This document shows, in pieces, positions 11,025 through 20,548 of a stretch of DNA of 64,000 bases. The number at the start of each line of letters is the position of its first letter. Within the stretch, counting starts at the first letter, position 1. The notes under the pieces were generated by a model. That model saw only the letters and a list, made by a program, of their open reading frames with translations, was not told the origin of the DNA and ran no database searches. The position numbers and the translations under genes are program-made. The stretch comes from Pseudomonas furukawaii (GTDB lineage Bacteria; Pseudomonadota; Gammaproteobacteria; Pseudomonadales; Pseudomonadaceae): the NCBI RefSeq assembly GCF_002355475.1, contig NZ_AP014862.1, forward strand, positions 2,046,001 through 2,110,000. Direction: 5' to 3'.

Positions 11025-12818
11025 ATGGCATCCTTCCTCTCGTCACGCCAGCGCAATGCGCTGCGCATGGCGGCGCGTTTCGTCGCCCCCTACCGTTGGC
11101 GGGTTGTCGGCGCGCTGCTGGCATTGCTTTTCACCGCTGGTATCACGCTGTCCATGGGCCAGGGGATTCGCCTGCTGGTGGACCAGGGGCTGGCGACCCA
11201 GTCCGAGGCCGCCCTGCGCCATTCCATCCTGCTGTTCTTTCTGTTGGTGCTGGCACTGGCCATTGGGACGTTCACCCGCTTCTACCTGGTGTCGTGGATT
11301 GGGGAGCGCTTTGTCGCGGATATCCGCAAGCGGGTCTTCGATCACCTGATCGAACTTCATCCGGGCTTCTATGAACACAACCGCGCCTCGGAGATCCAGT
11401 CGCGTCTGACCGCCGATACCACGTTGCTGCAGACGGTGATCGGCTCGTCCCTTTCCATGGCGCTGCGGAACGGGATCATGCTGGTGGGCGGCATCCTGCT
11501 GTTGTTCGTCACCAACCCCAAACTCACTGGAATCGTGTTGCTGGCGCTGCCGCTGGTGCTGGCGCCCATCCTGGTGTTCGGGCGGCGGGTGCGGCGTCTG
11601 TCACGGCAGAGCCAGGACCGCATCGCCGATGTGGGCAGCTACGTGGGGGAAACACTGGGCCAGATCAAGACGGTGCAGGCCTACAACCACCAGGCCCAGG
11701 ATCGGCTGCGCTTCGCCCATAGGGTGGAGGGCGCATTCGAGGCCGCGCGTCGGCGCATCACCCAGCGCGCCTGGCTGATCACGCTGGTGATCGTGCTGGT
11801 GCTGGGAGCTGTCGGGGCCATGCTCTGGGTCGGGGGCTCGGATGTGATCGCCGGGCGCATCTCTCCCGGTGACCTGGCGGCGTTCGTCTTCTACAGCCTG
11901 ATCGTCGGCGCCGCCTTCGGTGCCATCAGTGAGGTGATCGGCGAGCTGCAGAGTGCGGCGGGAGCGGCGGAGCGAATCGCCGAGTTGCTGCAGGCACGCA
12001 ACGAGATTTTTGGCCCTTTGGAGGGGCGAGTAGCGCTTCCTGCGCGGGTCAGCGGTCGCCTCGAACTGGAAGCGGTACGTTTCGCCTACCCCGCAAGGCC
12101 CGATCTTCCGGCCCTGGACGGAGTCAGTCTGGCGGTGCGTCCCGGCGAGACCCTGGCCCTGGTGGGGCCCTCGGGGGCTGGGAAGTCCACTGTGTTCGAG
12201 TTGCTGCTGCGCTTCTTCGACCCCCAGGAAGGCGTGATCCGGGTAGAGGGTACGGATATCCGGCAGCTCGAGCCGGCTGACCTGCGCCGCTCCTTCGCCC
12301 TGGTGTCGCAGAATCCAGGGCTGTTCTATGGGCGTATCGAGGACAACATCCGCTATGGCCGCCCGGGCGCGACGGATGCCGAGGTGGAGGCTGCAGCCCG
12401 CGCGGCCCACGCCCATGAGTTCATCAGCCGCTTGCCCGAGGGCTACCGTACCCATCTGGGGGAAGGCGGCCTGGGGCTGTCGGGCGGACAGCGGCAGCGA
12501 TTGGCCATTGCACGGGCGCTGCTGGTGGATGCGCCTGTCCTGCTGCTCGATGAAGCGACCAGTGCGCTCGATGCGGAAAGCGAGCACCTGATCCAGCAAG
12601 CCTTGCCGGCCTTGATGAGCGGACGTACGACTCTGGTGATCGCTCACCGGCTGGCAACGGTGCAGAATGCCGACCGTATCGCCGTGATGGAGCGGGGCAG
12701 GGTGGTTGCAGTCGGCCGCCATGCGGAGCTGGTGGTCAGCAGCCCGCTCTATGCGCGGTTGGCGGAATTGCAGTTCGGCCGTCGCCCGGAAGGAGAGCTG
12801 GAGTCCAGCCCGGAGTGA
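11025..12818 (+). CDS. ABC-type exporter, fused permease and ATPase (MsbA-like)
   Basis: A 597-residue half-transporter. Residues about 20-310 form six membrane helices of the type I exporter fold; the C-terminal ATPase has Walker A GPSGAGKST, signature LSGGQRQR, Walker B VLLLDEATSAL and the switch histidine in VIAHRL. It acts as a homodimer in the inner membrane. Substrate (lipid, drug or peptide) cannot be read from sequence; it resembles the multidrug/lipid exporter branch rather than a dedicated siderophore exporter. The ATG start is 12 bases after AAGGG at the end of the DCC gene; a TTG at 11013 is less likely. Confidence 0.9.
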   Translation: MASFLSSRQRNALRMAARFVAPYRWRVVGALLALLFTAGITLSMGQGIRLLVDQGLATQSEAALRHSILLFFLLVLALAIGTFTRFYLVSWIGERFVADIRKRVFDHLIELHPGFYEHNRASEIQSRLTADTTLLQTVIGSSLSMALRNGIMLVGGILLLFVTNPKLTGIVLLALPLVLAPILVFGRRVRRLSRQSQDRIADVGSYVGETLGQIKTVQAYNHQAQDRLRFAHRVEGAFEAARRRITQRAWLITLVIVLVLGAVGAMLWVGGSDVIAGRISPGDLAAFVFYSLIVGAAFGAISEVIGELQSAAGAAERIAELLQARNEIFGPLEGRVALPARVSGRLELEAVRFAYPARPDLPALDGVSLAVRPGETLALVGPSGAGKSTVFELLLRFFDPQEGVIRVEGTDIRQLEPADLRRSFALVSQNPGLFYGRIEDNIRYGRPGATDAEVEAAARAAHAHEFISRLPEGYRTHLGEGGLGLSGGQRQRLAIARALLVDAPVLLLDEATSALDAESEHLIQQALPALMSGRTTLVIAHRLATVQNADRIAVMERGRVVAVGRHAELVVSSPLYARLAELQFGRRPEGELESSPE

Positions 12819-12861
12819 ATCGTGGGGGCCGGAAGGACTGGGGGCTGATGCGCGGGAATGA

Positions 12862-12895
12862 AAAAAGGGGATGCCGATTGGCATCCCCTTTTTCA
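12862..12895. terminator. Bidirectional terminator between the ABC exporter and rne
   Basis: AAAAAGGGGATGCC, a 4-nt loop and GGCATCCCCTTTTT form a perfect 14-bp stem with A/T tails on both sides, ending both convergent transcripts. Confidence 0.93.
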
Positions 12896-12909
12896 GTTCA
12901 GGCTGGGCT

Positions 12910-15900
12910 TCAGACGACCGGCTTGGTCGCGTCCTTGGCTTCGTCCTTTTCCGCTTCCTCGGCCTCGGTATCCGCCGGGGTTTCGGTTGCGCTGGTGGTC
13001 TCTTCCGGGGTCGCCTGCTCAGCCGGGGCTTCCTCGCGGGCGGGTTCCGCTACGAGTTCGGCCGGGGCTTCCACGCTCTGCTCGACGGCGTCTTCCGCCT
13101 TCGGCTCGGTGGCAACCGCTTCCTCTTCCACGCCGGCGAGGGCATGGGCGGCAACGGAGACAGGCTCGGCGGCGGCTACGGCGTCAACGGCCTTGGCGGC
13201 GGCTTCCTCGGCTTCCTTGGCCAGTCGCTTGGCTTCGAGCTGACGGCGACGCACTTCGCGGGGGTCGTTAGGGGCACGGCCGGTCGCGGTACGACCTTGA
13301 GTTGCGTCCTCGACGGAGGCGGCTTTCACTTCCACGGAAGTCTCTGCAGCGATCTCCTCCTGTGCCGGGGCACTGGTTTCGGCAACGACTTCCTGCTCCA
13401 CCGGAGCAGCCTCGGCTGCCGGAGTCTCGACAGTCGGCGACTCAACGGCCGAACTTTCGCTGGCCGGGGCCTCGATGACGGTCGGTGCTTCCTGGGCGGC
13501 CGGAACGGCCTCTTCCGCCTGGGCGACCATGACGGTTTCAACGACCGCTTCCGCAGAGGCTGCCTCCGCTTCGGCGAAGCCTTCGACCTGGACGGGCTCC
13601 TCGCGGGTCGTGGCTTCGGCGACCACTTCGCTGGCGGCAACCGCTACGGCGGCCACGGCAGCGGCCTGGGCAGCCTCGGCCGGTACGGCTTCGCCGTCCT
13701 GGTCTTCGGTCACTTCGTCGCCGTTGGCTTCACGCTGGCGCTCGCGACGGTTACTGCGGCGACGCTGGCCACGGGAACGACGGCGGGGGCGTTCGCCGTC
13801 GGCGCCCTCCTGGTCGTCGTCCTGCAGCAGTTCTTCGTTGCTCAGCAGTTCTTCATCAGTGGCCTCGGCCTGCGCCTGGGTGGCCTGCTCGGTGCGCTGT
13901 TGACGCTCTTCTCGCGGCTGGCGCTCTTCGCGGGCGGGGCGTTCACCACGCTCACGGCGGTTTTCCTGGCCTTCGCGCGCTTCGCGGGGCTGACGCTCCT
14001 CACGGGGTTGGCGCTCTTCGCGGGGCTGACGCTCCTCACGGGGCTGGCGCTCTTCGCGGGGCTGACGTTCCTCGCGCGGTTGACGCTCTTCGCGGGGCTG
14101 ACGTTCATCGCGCGGTTGGCGCTCCTCACGGGGCTGACGTTCCTCGCGCGGCTGACGCTCTTCGCGAGCCGGACGCTCGCCACGCTCGCGACGGTTTTCC
14201 TGGCCTTCGCGAGCTTCGCGGGGTTGGCGCTCTTCACGCGGCTTGCGATCGTCATCACGGCGGCTTTCACGACCTTCACGGCCATCACGGCGACGGTTCT
14301 GCTGGCGGCCATTGCGACGCTCTTCGCCTCGCGGCTGGCGTTCAGCGACCGGCTTCTCGGCTTCGACCTTGGGTTCTTCCTTGCCGGCGAACAGGCCTAC
14401 CAGCGACTTCACCAGGCCCTTGAACAGGCTGGGTTCCGGAGCCGGGGCGGCGGGGGCGGGCGGCGGCGCAACCGGGGTCGGCGCCGGCGCGGGGCGCTCG
14501 GGCGAGACGGTCTTCACCGCCGCTTCCTGGCGAACCAGGGTGCGGGTGGAGGCGACAGGCTGATGCTCCTCGACTTCCGCCGGCGTCATCTCGTAGCTGG
14601 ACTGGCTGTTCTGCACTTCCGGGCTGTCGTCGCGCAGGCGCTGGACTTCGAAGTGCGGGGTTTCCAGATGGTCGTTCGGCAGGATGACGATACGGCTGCG
14701 GGTGCGCAGCTCGATCTTGGTGATGCTGTTGCGCTTCTCGTTGAGCAGGAACGCGGCAACGGGGATCGGCACCTGGGCACGAACCTCGGCGGTGCGGTCC
14801 TTCAGGGCTTCTTCCTCGATCAGGCGCAGGATGGCCAGCGAGAGGGATTCCACGTCACGGATGATGCCCTGGCCGTCGCAACGGGGGCAGACGATGCCGC
14901 TGGTCTCGCCCAGGGATGGGCGCAGGCGCTGGCGCGACATTTCCAGCAGGCCGAAGCGGGAGATGCGGCCGATCTGTACACGGGCGCGGTCGGCTTCCAG
15001 GGCCTCGCGGACCTTCTCCTCCACGGCGCGCTGGTTCTTGGCCGGCGTCATGTCGATGAAGTCGATGACGATCAGGCCGCCGATGTCACGCAGGCGCAGC
15101 TGGCGGGCGATTTCCTCGGCCGCTTCCAGGTTGGTCTGCAGGGCGGTTTCCTCGATGTCGCCGCCTTTGGTCGCACGGGCCGAGTTGATGTCGATGGACA
15201 CCAGCGCTTCGGTCGGGTCGATGACGATGGAACCGCCGGAAGGCAGCTTCACTTCGCGCTGGAAGGCGGTTTCGATCTGGCTCTCGATCTGGAAGCGGTT
15301 GAACAGCGGAACGCTGTCCTGATAGAGCTTGATCTTGCTCTGGTACTGCGGCATCACCTGGCGAATGAAGCTCAGGGCCTCTTCGTGGGCCTCGACGCTG
15401 TCCACCAGTACTTCGCCGATGTCCTGGCGCAGGTAGTCGCGGATGGCGCGGATGATGACGTTGCTTTCCTGATAGATCAGGAAGGGGGCACCGCGCTCGC
15501 CGGAGGCTTCCTTGATGGCGCTCCAGAGTTGCAGCAGGTAATCCAGGTCCCACTGCAGCTCTTCGCTGGAGCGGCCAAGGCCGGCGGTGCGCACGATCAG
15601 GCCCATGTCGGCCGGCGCGTTCAGGCCGTTCAGCGCTTCGCGGAGCTCGTTGCGCTCTTCACCTTCGATGCGGCGGGAGATGCCACCGGCGCGAGGGTTG
15701 TTGGGCATCAGCACCAGGTAGCGGCCGGCGAGGCTGATGAAAGTGGTCAGGGCTGCGCCCTTGTTGCCACGTTCTTCTTTCTCGACCTGGACGATGACTT
15801 CCTGGCCTTCGCTGAGCACTTCCTTGATGTTGACCCGGCCTTCCGGGTTCTTCTTGAAGTACTCGCGGGAGATTTCCTTGAGGGGGAGGAAACCATGGCG

Positions 15901-16089
15901 CTCTGCGCCGAAATCTACGAAGGCGGCTTCGAGGCTGGGCTCGATGCGGGTAATGCGGCCTTTGTAGATGTTGGCCTTCTTCTGCTCGCGGGCACCCGAT
16001 TCGATGTCCAGGTCGTACAGGCGTTGGCCGTCCACCAGGGCAACACGCAACTCTTCGGGCTGAGTTGCGTTAATCAGCATTCTTTTCAT
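12910..16089 (-). CDS. rne: Ribonuclease E
   Basis: Essential endonuclease and degradosome scaffold, 1059 residues. The catalytic half starts [20 protein letters not shown], then an S1 domain ([18 protein letters not shown]), DNase I-like site with the two metal-binding aspartates in [18 protein letters not shown] and [11 protein letters not shown], and the zinc-link CPRCDGQG. From about residue 520 the protein is disordered: arginine-rich REERQP repeats (about residues 615-730), an acidic/alanine-rich stretch, and an [12 protein letters not shown] segment near residue 965. REER repeats and NDPR are the linear motifs reported for the P. aeruginosa RNase E scaffold domain. No strong ribosome site is visible, and the long divergent gap suggests an autoregulatory 5' UTR. 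Confidence 0.98.
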   Translation of the reverse strand: MKRMLINATQPEELRVALVDGQRLYDLDIESGAREQKKANIYKGRITRIEPSLEAAFVDFGAERHGFLPLKEISREYFKKNPEGRVNIKEVLSEGQEVIVQVEKEERGNKGAALTTFISLAGRYLVLMPNNPRAGGISRRIEGEERNELREALNGLNAPADMGLIVRTAGLGRSSEELQWDLDYLLQLWSAIKEASGERGAPFLIYQESNVIIRAIRDYLRQDIGEVLVDSVEAHEEALSFIRQVMPQYQSKIKLYQDSVPLFNRFQIESQIETAFQREVKLPSGGSIVIDPTEALVSIDINSARATKGGDIEETALQTNLEAAEEIARQLRLRDIGGLIVIDFIDMTPAKNQRAVEEKVREALEADRARVQIGRISRFGLLEMSRQRLRPSLGETSGIVCPRCDGQGIIRDVESLSLAILRLIEEEALKDRTAEVRAQVPIPVAAFLLNEKRNSITKIELRTRSRIVILPNDHLETPHFEVQRLRDDSPEVQNSQSSYEMTPAEVEEHQPVASTRTLVRQEAAVKTVSPERPAPAPTPVAPPPAPAAPAPEPSLFKGLVKSLVGLFAGKEEPKVEAEKPVAERQPRGEERRNGRQQNRRRDGREGRESRRDDDRKPREERQPREAREGQENRRERGERPAREERQPREERQPREERQPRDERQPREERQPREERQPREERQPREERQPREERQPREERQPREAREGQENRRERGERPAREERQPREERQQRTEQATQAQAEATDEELLSNEELLQDDDQEGADGERPRRRSRGQRRRSNRRERQREANGDEVTEDQDGEAVPAEAAQAAAVAAVAVAASEVVAEATTREEPVQVEGFAEAEAASAEAVVETVMVAQAEEAVPAAQEAPTVIEAPASESSAVESPTVETPAAEAAPVEQEVVAETSAPAQEEIAAETSVEVKAASVEDATQGRTATGRAPNDPREVRRRQLEAKRLAKEAEEAAAKAVDAVAAAEPVSVAAHALAGVEEEAVATEPKAEDAVEQSVEAPAELVAEPAREEAPAEQATPEETTSATETPADTEAEEAEKDEAKDATKPVV
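13900..14240 (-). repeat. REER-repeat region inside rne (18-bp tandem coding repeat)
   Basis: The core consists of about ten consecutive 18-bp units, each encoding REERQP with slight variants (one RDERQP), at about 13975-14168. It is flanked on both sides by a second duplicated unit encoding [17 protein letters not shown], so the whole block has a mirror-like A-B...B-A layout. Arginine-rich and likely RNA-binding. Copy number is prone to slip between strains. Confidence 0.9.
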
Positions 16090-16459
16090 GTGGTACCAAT
16101 GGGTTTCCGGGCTGCCGGAAACGGCGATTGGCGCACACGACTCTCACGGTCGGTGTCAGGTGCGTGCAGGGTTGGCGAACCGACCCTGTGTCCAGCGAAT
16201 ACCGACCAATGGGGTCGGAATCGCGACTACATCTCCTGCTTGCTGTGTCGTGACAGAAGCACTTGGTCAGGAGGAGGAATCAACGGTCGGCAGCGGACGA
16301 AATGAAGCGTCTTGACACTACGCAGTCCGACGGTTGTGCATCTCCACCCTACACTTGTCCCTTGAAAATCGGGTGCCGCTCGCTGAATCCGTAGCGGGTT
16401 GCATTTACCGCGTTCTCCCGTTGGAAGGGCGATCGCGCGTCATGTCTCAAGGCTTGATC

Positions 16460-16495
16460 ACAGAAAATTCGCGGTCATTGCGGCGAATTTTCTGT
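16460..16495. promoter_or_regulatory. Perfect 13-bp inverted repeat in the rne-rluC gap
   Basis: Arms ACAGAAAATTCGC (16460-16472) and GCGAATTTTCTGT (16483-16495) flank a 10-nt loop. RNA from either strand would form the hairpin. There is no T-tract after it, so it is not an ordinary terminator. Being within the probable rne leader it may act like the rne 5'-UTR hairpins used for RNase E self-control in enterobacteria, but sequence similarity to those is not claimed. Confidence 0.6.
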
Positions 16496-16631
16496 CGGAC
16501 GGCCTGACGTCCTGAAAGGGTTGCAGCGGTTGGGGGGTGGCAGTGTTGGCGAACACCCCGAAACCAGGCCGCTTTTGGCGGCGTTCGCGACTATAGCAGT
16601 AATCATTAAGTGCTTCAAATCCATAAAAAAT

Positions 16632-16640
16632 TGTTATGAT
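16632..16640 (+). promoter_or_regulatory. Extended -10 promoter of rluC, adjacent to its start codon
   Basis: TGTTATGAT gives TG-N-TATGAT, an extended -10, with the hexamer at 16635-16640. The expected transcription start (about 16647-16648) coincides with the rluC ATG. No ribosome site precedes that ATG and no good -35 is seen, consistent with an extended -10 promoter and a leaderless message. Confidence 0.55.
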
Positions 16641-16647
16641 GCGCGCC

Positions 16648-17601
16648 ATGACTACTCCTTCCTCCCCAGCCTCCGGCGTCCAGCTGCTCGAGGTTGCGCC
16701 GGAATATGCCGGCCAGCGCATTGATAATTTCCTACGTACCCAGTTGAAAGGTGCGCCCAAGACCTTGATTTATCGCATCCTTCGTAAGGGGGAGGTGCGT
16801 GTGAACAAGGGGCGTATCAAGCCGGAGTACAAGCTTCAGGCCGGCGATATCGTCCGTGTCCCTCCGTTGCGGCTGGCTGAGCCCAATGAGCCGGCACCTG
16901 TCGCCCAGGGGCTGCTCGAGCGGCTGGAGGCGGCCATCGTCTACGAAGACAAGGCTCTTATCGTGCTGAACAAGCCGGCGGGTATCGCTGTGCATGGTGG
17001 CAGTGGCCTGAGCTTCGGGGTGATAGAGGCCTTTCGTCAGTTGCGCCCGGACGCGAAGGATCTCGAACTGGTGCATCGTCTTGATCGTGATACGTCCGGG
17101 CTGCTGATGATCGCCAAGAAGCGCAGCATGCTGCGCCACCTTCATGCAGCGCTTCGGGGTGATGGTGTCGACAAGCGTTACCTGGCGCTGGTGCGTGGTA
17201 GCTGGCCGACCTCGAAGAAGAAGGTCAGTGCGCCCTTGCTGAAGAACAACCTGCGTTCCGGTGAGCGGATGGTGGAGGTGAATCCGGAAGGCAAGGAAGC
17301 GCTGACCGAGTTTCGCGTCGTGCGTCGCTTCGGTGAGTTCGCCACGCTGGTGGAGGCCAGCCCCATCACCGGGCGTACCCATCAGATCAGGGTCCATGCC
17401 AAGCATGCGGGGCATTCCATCGCGGGTGACCCCAAGTACGGCGATGAGGATTTCACTCGCGAGATACGCGAACTGGGCGGCAAGCGCCTGTTTCTGCATG
17501 CCCACTCGCTGGTCATCAGTTTGCCGGAGGGCGGTGAGCTGAAGGTGGAGGCGCCGGTGGATGAGATGTGGCAGGCCACCCTGGAGCGTCTCGGTGCGTG
17601 A
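16648..17601 (+). CDS. rluC: 23S rRNA pseudouridine synthase RluC
   Basis: Isomerises uridines 955, 2504 and 2580 of 23S rRNA in the E. coli enzyme. The 317-residue protein has an N-terminal S4 RNA-binding domain ([34 protein letters not shown]) and a RluA-type catalytic domain with the aspartate in [15 protein letters not shown] near residue 150, then [12 protein letters not shown]. The ATG at 16648 is chosen by family alignment; two in-frame ATGs lie just upstream inside the -10 box. The end overlaps the GTG of the HAD gene by 8 bp, making rluC the head of a three-gene unit. Confidence 0.95.
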   Translation: MTTPSSPASGVQLLEVAPEYAGQRIDNFLRTQLKGAPKTLIYRILRKGEVRVNKGRIKPEYKLQAGDIVRVPPLRLAEPNEPAPVAQGLLERLEAAIVYEDKALIVLNKPAGIAVHGGSGLSFGVIEAFRQLRPDAKDLELVHRLDRDTSGLLMIAKKRSMLRHLHAALRGDGVDKRYLALVRGSWPTSKKKVSAPLLKNNLRSGERMVEVNPEGKEALTEFRVVRRFGEFATLVEASPITGRTHQIRVHAKHAGHSIAGDPKYGDEDFTREIRELGGKRLFLHAHSLVISLPEGGELKVEAPVDEMWQATLERLGA

Positions 17602-18286
17602 CTATCGACTGCTGATCTTCGATTGGGATGGCACCTTGGTGGATTCCATCGGGCGCATCGTCGAGTCCATGCGTGTGGCGGCGGAGGCGGGTGGGCTGCC
17701 CTGGAGGGATGATGCGGCCATCAAGGGCATCATCGGATTGGGGCTTCCCGAGGCTATCGCCACGCTATATCCGGAGATCGAGGATGTGCGTGGTATCGAG
17801 ATCTTCCGACGTCGCTATGGTGAGCATTACAGTGCGCTGGAGTCGCGCCCTTCGCCTTTGTTCGAGGGTGTTGCCGAAAGCCTCGAGGCATTTCGATCGC
17901 AGGGTTACCAGTTGGCGGTGGCCACCGGCAAGAGTCGGCGCGGTCTCGATCATGTGTTGGCCGGGCGGGGTTGGCTGGATTATTTCGAGGCCACCCGCTG
18001 CGCCGACGAGACGGCGAGCAAGCCGGACCCGCGCATGCTGCACGAGATCCTTGTGCACTGTCGCGTCGCGCCGGACCAGGCCTTGATGGTGGGGGACTCC
18101 GCCTTCGATTTGCGTATGGCGCATCGTGCCCGGATGACATCCGTGGCGGTGGGTTATGGTGCGCTGCCGTTGTCCGAGTTGCTCAAGGAGTCGCCGTCGC
18201 TGGCGATCGAACGTTTCGAGGAGCTGCGTCACTGGTTGGATGGTGATCGGAGCCGGCAGGTATTGGAGGTGGAGCGCTATGTCTGA
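17594..18286 (+). CDS. HAD-superfamily phosphatase (Gph-like)
   Basis: A 230-residue haloacid dehalogenase hydrolase: nucleophile loop [11 protein letters not shown] near residue 10, helical cap, motif II threonine in VATGKS, lysine in ASKPDPRML and motif [12 protein letters not shown]. Substrate is probably a small phosphomonoester such as phosphoglycolate, but it is not demonstrated. The start is GTG within the rluC stop region, preceded by GGAGCG; overlap at both ends (8 bp with rluC, 8 bp with the peptidase) shows translational coupling. Confidence 0.88.
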   Translation: MRDYRLLIFDWDGTLVDSIGRIVESMRVAAEAGGLPWRDDAAIKGIIGLGLPEAIATLYPEIEDVRGIEIFRRRYGEHYSALESRPSPLFEGVAESLEAFRSQGYQLAVATGKSRRGLDHVLAGRGWLDYFEATRCADETASKPDPRMLHEILVHCRVAPDQALMVGDSAFDLRMAHRARMTSVAVGYGALPLSELLKESPSLAIERFEELRHWLDGDRSRQVLEVERYV

Positions 18287-19259
18287 CGAGTGGAAAGAGC
18301 CGGTTGTCGACAAATCCGAGCAGAAAAGCTGGAAGTTGCTGGAGCGGGCGGTGCTGGCGGGAGTTCAGGAGCAGCGTCGAGCCCGTCGCTGGGGCATCTT
18401 CTTCAAGTTGCTGACTTTCCTTTATCTGTTCATCGCGTTGTTGCTGCTATCGCCGGCGCTGGATCTGCAGAAGACCGCGGCGCGAGGCGAAGTTCATACC
18501 GCCCTGGTGGAGGTGCGCGGCATGATCGCCGACGAGGAGGCGGCGAGTGCTGACAATATCGTCACGGCGTTGCGGGCTGCATTCGAGGACTCCAAGACCA
18601 AGGGGGTGGTGCTCCGTATCAATAGCCCTGGCGGCAGCCCTGTGCAGTCGGGCTACATCTATGACGAGATCCGTCGTTTGCGGGATGAGCACAAGGACAT
18701 CAAGGTCTATGCGGTCATCGCGGACCTCGGGGCGTCCGGTGCCTACTACATCGCCAGCGCCGCTGACGAGATCTACGCCGACAAGGCGAGTCTGGTGGGG
18801 TCCATTGGTGTCACGGCTGCCAGCTTCGGTTTCGTCGATGCCATGGGCAAGCTGGGCGTGGAGCGTCGCGTCTACACCTCTGGGGAGCACAAGGCCTTCC
18901 TTGATCCATTCCAACCGCAGAAGCCGGAGGAGACCGAATTCTGGCGGGGGGTGTTGAAGACGACCCATCAGCAGTTCATCGAAAGCGTGAAGAAGGGGCG
19001 CGGCGATCGCCTCAAGGTGGGCGAGCACCCGGAGCTTTTCAGTGGGCTGGTCTGGTCTGGCGAGCAGGCGCTGGAACTGGGGTTGGTGGATAAGCTCGGC
19101 AGTGCCAGCTTCGTTGCGCGTGAGGTGATCGGGGCCAAGGATATAGTCGACTATACCGTGCAGGAGTCCCCCTTCGATCGCTTCTCCAAGAAGTTCGGCA
19201 CCGCGGTCGCCGAGCGTCTGGCGCTGTGGATGGGCTTCCAGGGACCGTCTCTGCGCTGA
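18279..19259 (+). CDS. Membrane-anchored S49 family peptidase (signal peptide peptidase SppA-like)
   Basis: Serine protease of 326 residues that degrades cleaved signal peptides or membrane fragments in the family. One N-terminal membrane helix (FFKLLTFLYLFIALLLLSP, about residues 47-65) anchors the catalytic domain. Motifs are LRINSPGGSPVQSG, the serine in GASGAYYIASAADEIYA and the lysine region in KASLVGSIGV. It has a single S49 domain, as in short SppA/SohB-type enzymes, rather than the duplicated E. coli SppA. ATG overlaps the HAD gene. It is the last gene of the rluC unit. Confidence 0.9.
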   Translation: MSDEWKEPVVDKSEQKSWKLLERAVLAGVQEQRRARRWGIFFKLLTFLYLFIALLLLSPALDLQKTAARGEVHTALVEVRGMIADEEAASADNIVTALRAAFEDSKTKGVVLRINSPGGSPVQSGYIYDEIRRLRDEHKDIKVYAVIADLGASGAYYIASAADEIYADKASLVGSIGVTAASFGFVDAMGKLGVERRVYTSGEHKAFLDPFQPQKPEETEFWRGVLKTTHQQFIESVKKGRGDRLKVGEHPELFSGLVWSGEQALELGLVDKLGSASFVAREVIGAKDIVDYTVQESPFDRFSKKFGTAVAERLALWMGFQGPSLR

Positions 19260-19277
19260 GCGGTCCTGCGGTGTTGA

Positions 19278-19310
19278 AAGGCCCGGCGAACTGTCGGGCC
19301 TTCTTCTATA
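19278..19310 (+). terminator. Terminator after the rluC-HAD-S49 unit
   Basis: Stem AAGGCCCG / CGGGCCTT with a 9-nt loop and CTTCTAT following, 19 bp after the peptidase stop. Confidence 0.75.
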
Positions 19311-19315
19311 TGGGG

Positions 19316-19894
19316 TCAGGGAATCTGGATGCCCTGATTCAGCAGCATGTCCACAAGGCGAATCAGGGGCAGGCCGATCAGGCTGGTGGCGTCGCTGCCC
19401 TCCGTGGCGCGAAACAGGCTGACACCCAGGCCTTCGGCCTTGAAGCTGCCGGCGCAGTCGTAGGGTTGTTCGGCTTTCAGGTAGCGGGCGATCTGGGGCT
19501 CGTCGAGGTCGCGGAAGTGCACGGTGAAGGGGATGCAATCCACCTGATACTGGTCGCTGGCGCTGTCCAGTAGTGCGAGTCCGGTGAGGAAGCTGACGCT
19601 GGCGCCGCTGGCTGCCAGCAGTTGCTCCTTGGCGCGCTCGAAGTCGTGCGGCTTTCCGAGAATTCGCTCGCCCAGTACGGCGACCTGGTCCGAGCCGATG
19701 ATCAGGTTGTTGGGGTAGTGCTCCGCCAGTGCGCGGGCCTTCTCCAGAGCCAGTCGGCGGACAAGCTGCTCCGCGGGCTCTCCGGGCAATCGGCTTTCGT
19801 CGATGGATGGCGCCGCCCAGCAGAAAGGCAGGCGCAGGCGCTCGAGCAGTTCGCGGCGATAGGGTGAGCTGGAAGCGAGCACCAGGGGGCGCAT
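19316..19894 (-). CDS. Maf-type nucleotide pyrophosphatase (YceF type, 7-methyl-GTP)
   Basis: House-cleaning enzyme that hydrolyses non-canonical nucleoside triphosphates; the YceF branch prefers 7-methyl-GTP. The 192 residues begin MRPLVLASSSPYRRELLERL, contain SDQVAVLGERILGKP with the metal-binding region, and DCAGSFKAEGLG with IGLPLIRL at the end, as in Maf proteins. The YceF assignment rests on length, on the CAGSFKAEGLG pattern, and on its position divergent from yceD, the same as in many gammaproteobacteria. Confidence 0.9.
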   Translation of the reverse strand: MRPLVLASSSPYRRELLERLRLPFCWAAPSIDESRLPGEPAEQLVRRLALEKARALAEHYPNNLIIGSDQVAVLGERILGKPHDFERAKEQLLAASGASVSFLTGLALLDSASDQYQVDCIPFTVHFRDLDEPQIARYLKAEQPYDCAGSFKAEGLGVSLFRATEGSDATSLIGLPLIRLVDMLLNQGIQIP

Positions 19895-19969
19895 GGTGGT
19901 CTCCGGTAAGCGGTGTCGGGGGCAAAATTCTATAGAGGCTTTTCCGCAGTGGACAGGGTGGAAATTCCT

Positions 19970-19998
19970 TTGACAGCGAGGGGGCTCGTCCCTAGAAT
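19970..19998 (+). promoter_or_regulatory. Sigma-70 promoter of yceD-rpmF-plsX
   Basis: TTGACA (19970-19975), 17-bp spacer, TAGAAT (19993-19998). The predicted start falls at 20004-20006, only 2-4 nt before the yceD ATG, so the transcript would be near-leaderless. Confidence 0.8.
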
Positions 19999-20007
19999 GC
20001 TGCGCCT

Positions 20008-20535
20008 ATGTTGAATGGGCCGATTCCACCTCATGTTGATCCGCGCAAGTTGGCGGACCGCGAAGTCACTCTAGAGGGTGATATCGCGCTCGCCAGTCTG
20101 GAGCGGCTTTGCGACCCCCTTGCGGACAATGCGGGCACGATTCATGCGAGCCTGGCGTTTGGCCGTGACGAGCGTCGAGCTGTCGTCATCCATAGTCGGA
20201 TCGACGTCGAGGTCAAGATGGTTTGCCAGCGTTGTCTAGAGCTGGTCGCCCTGAACATCCACAGCGAATGTGATTACGCAGTGGTGAAGGAAGGGGCTGA
20301 CAGTCAGTCGCTGCCGAAGGGCTATGACGTGCTGGAAGTGGGAGAAGATCCTCTGGATCTGATGACTCTGGTCGAGGATGAGTTGCTGCTCGCCCTCCCC
20401 ATAGTTCCGGCCCATGACCCTGAAGATTGCCAGCAGCCGGCGGGTCTTGAAGAGCCCGAGCCGAGCGAGAACGAGGTTTCGCGGTCCAACCCGTTCAGCG
20501 TACTGGCGCAGTTAAAGCGTGACCCAAACGTTTAG
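20008..20535 (+). CDS. yceD: 23S rRNA accumulation protein YceD (DUF177)
   Basis: 175-residue protein of the YceD family, needed for normal 23S rRNA levels in bacteria and plastids; mechanism is not settled. Visible are the N-terminal IPPHVDPRKLADREVTLEGD, the CxxC-containing MVCQRCLELVALNI and the acidic C-terminal half DVLEVGEDPLDLMTLVEDELLLALPIVP-type segment followed by a proline-rich tail. It lies 13 bp before rpmF with the usual family gene order. The ATG has no Shine-Dalgarno sequence, in keeping with the promoter position. Confidence 0.93.
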   Translation: MLNGPIPPHVDPRKLADREVTLEGDIALASLERLCDPLADNAGTIHASLAFGRDERRAVVIHSRIDVEVKMVCQRCLELVALNIHSECDYAVVKEGADSQSLPKGYDVLEVGEDPLDLMTLVEDELLLALPIVPAHDPEDCQQPAGLEEPEPSENEVSRSNPFSVLAQLKRDPNV

Positions 20536-20548
20536 GAGTTAATTGATT

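Larger units (their letters stand above)
16090..16647. other. 558-bp divergent rne-rluC intergenic region
   Basis: No coding gene is supported here. It must hold the rne promoter(s) and a long rne leader, plus the rluC promoter at its right end. It contains one strong inverted repeat (16460-16495). A TTGACA-like hexamer on the plus strand at 16310-16315 has no clear -10 partner. The small frames across it show no family similarity. Confidence 0.7.

Noticed and set aside
12871-16305. 1144-codon plus-strand open frame opposite rne, with hydrophobic repeated translation
   Set aside because: It is the mirror of rne's codon bias; rne shows full family motifs and the opposite frame has no ribosome site or domain. 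The repeated [10 protein letters not shown] pattern is just the antisense of the REERQP repeats.
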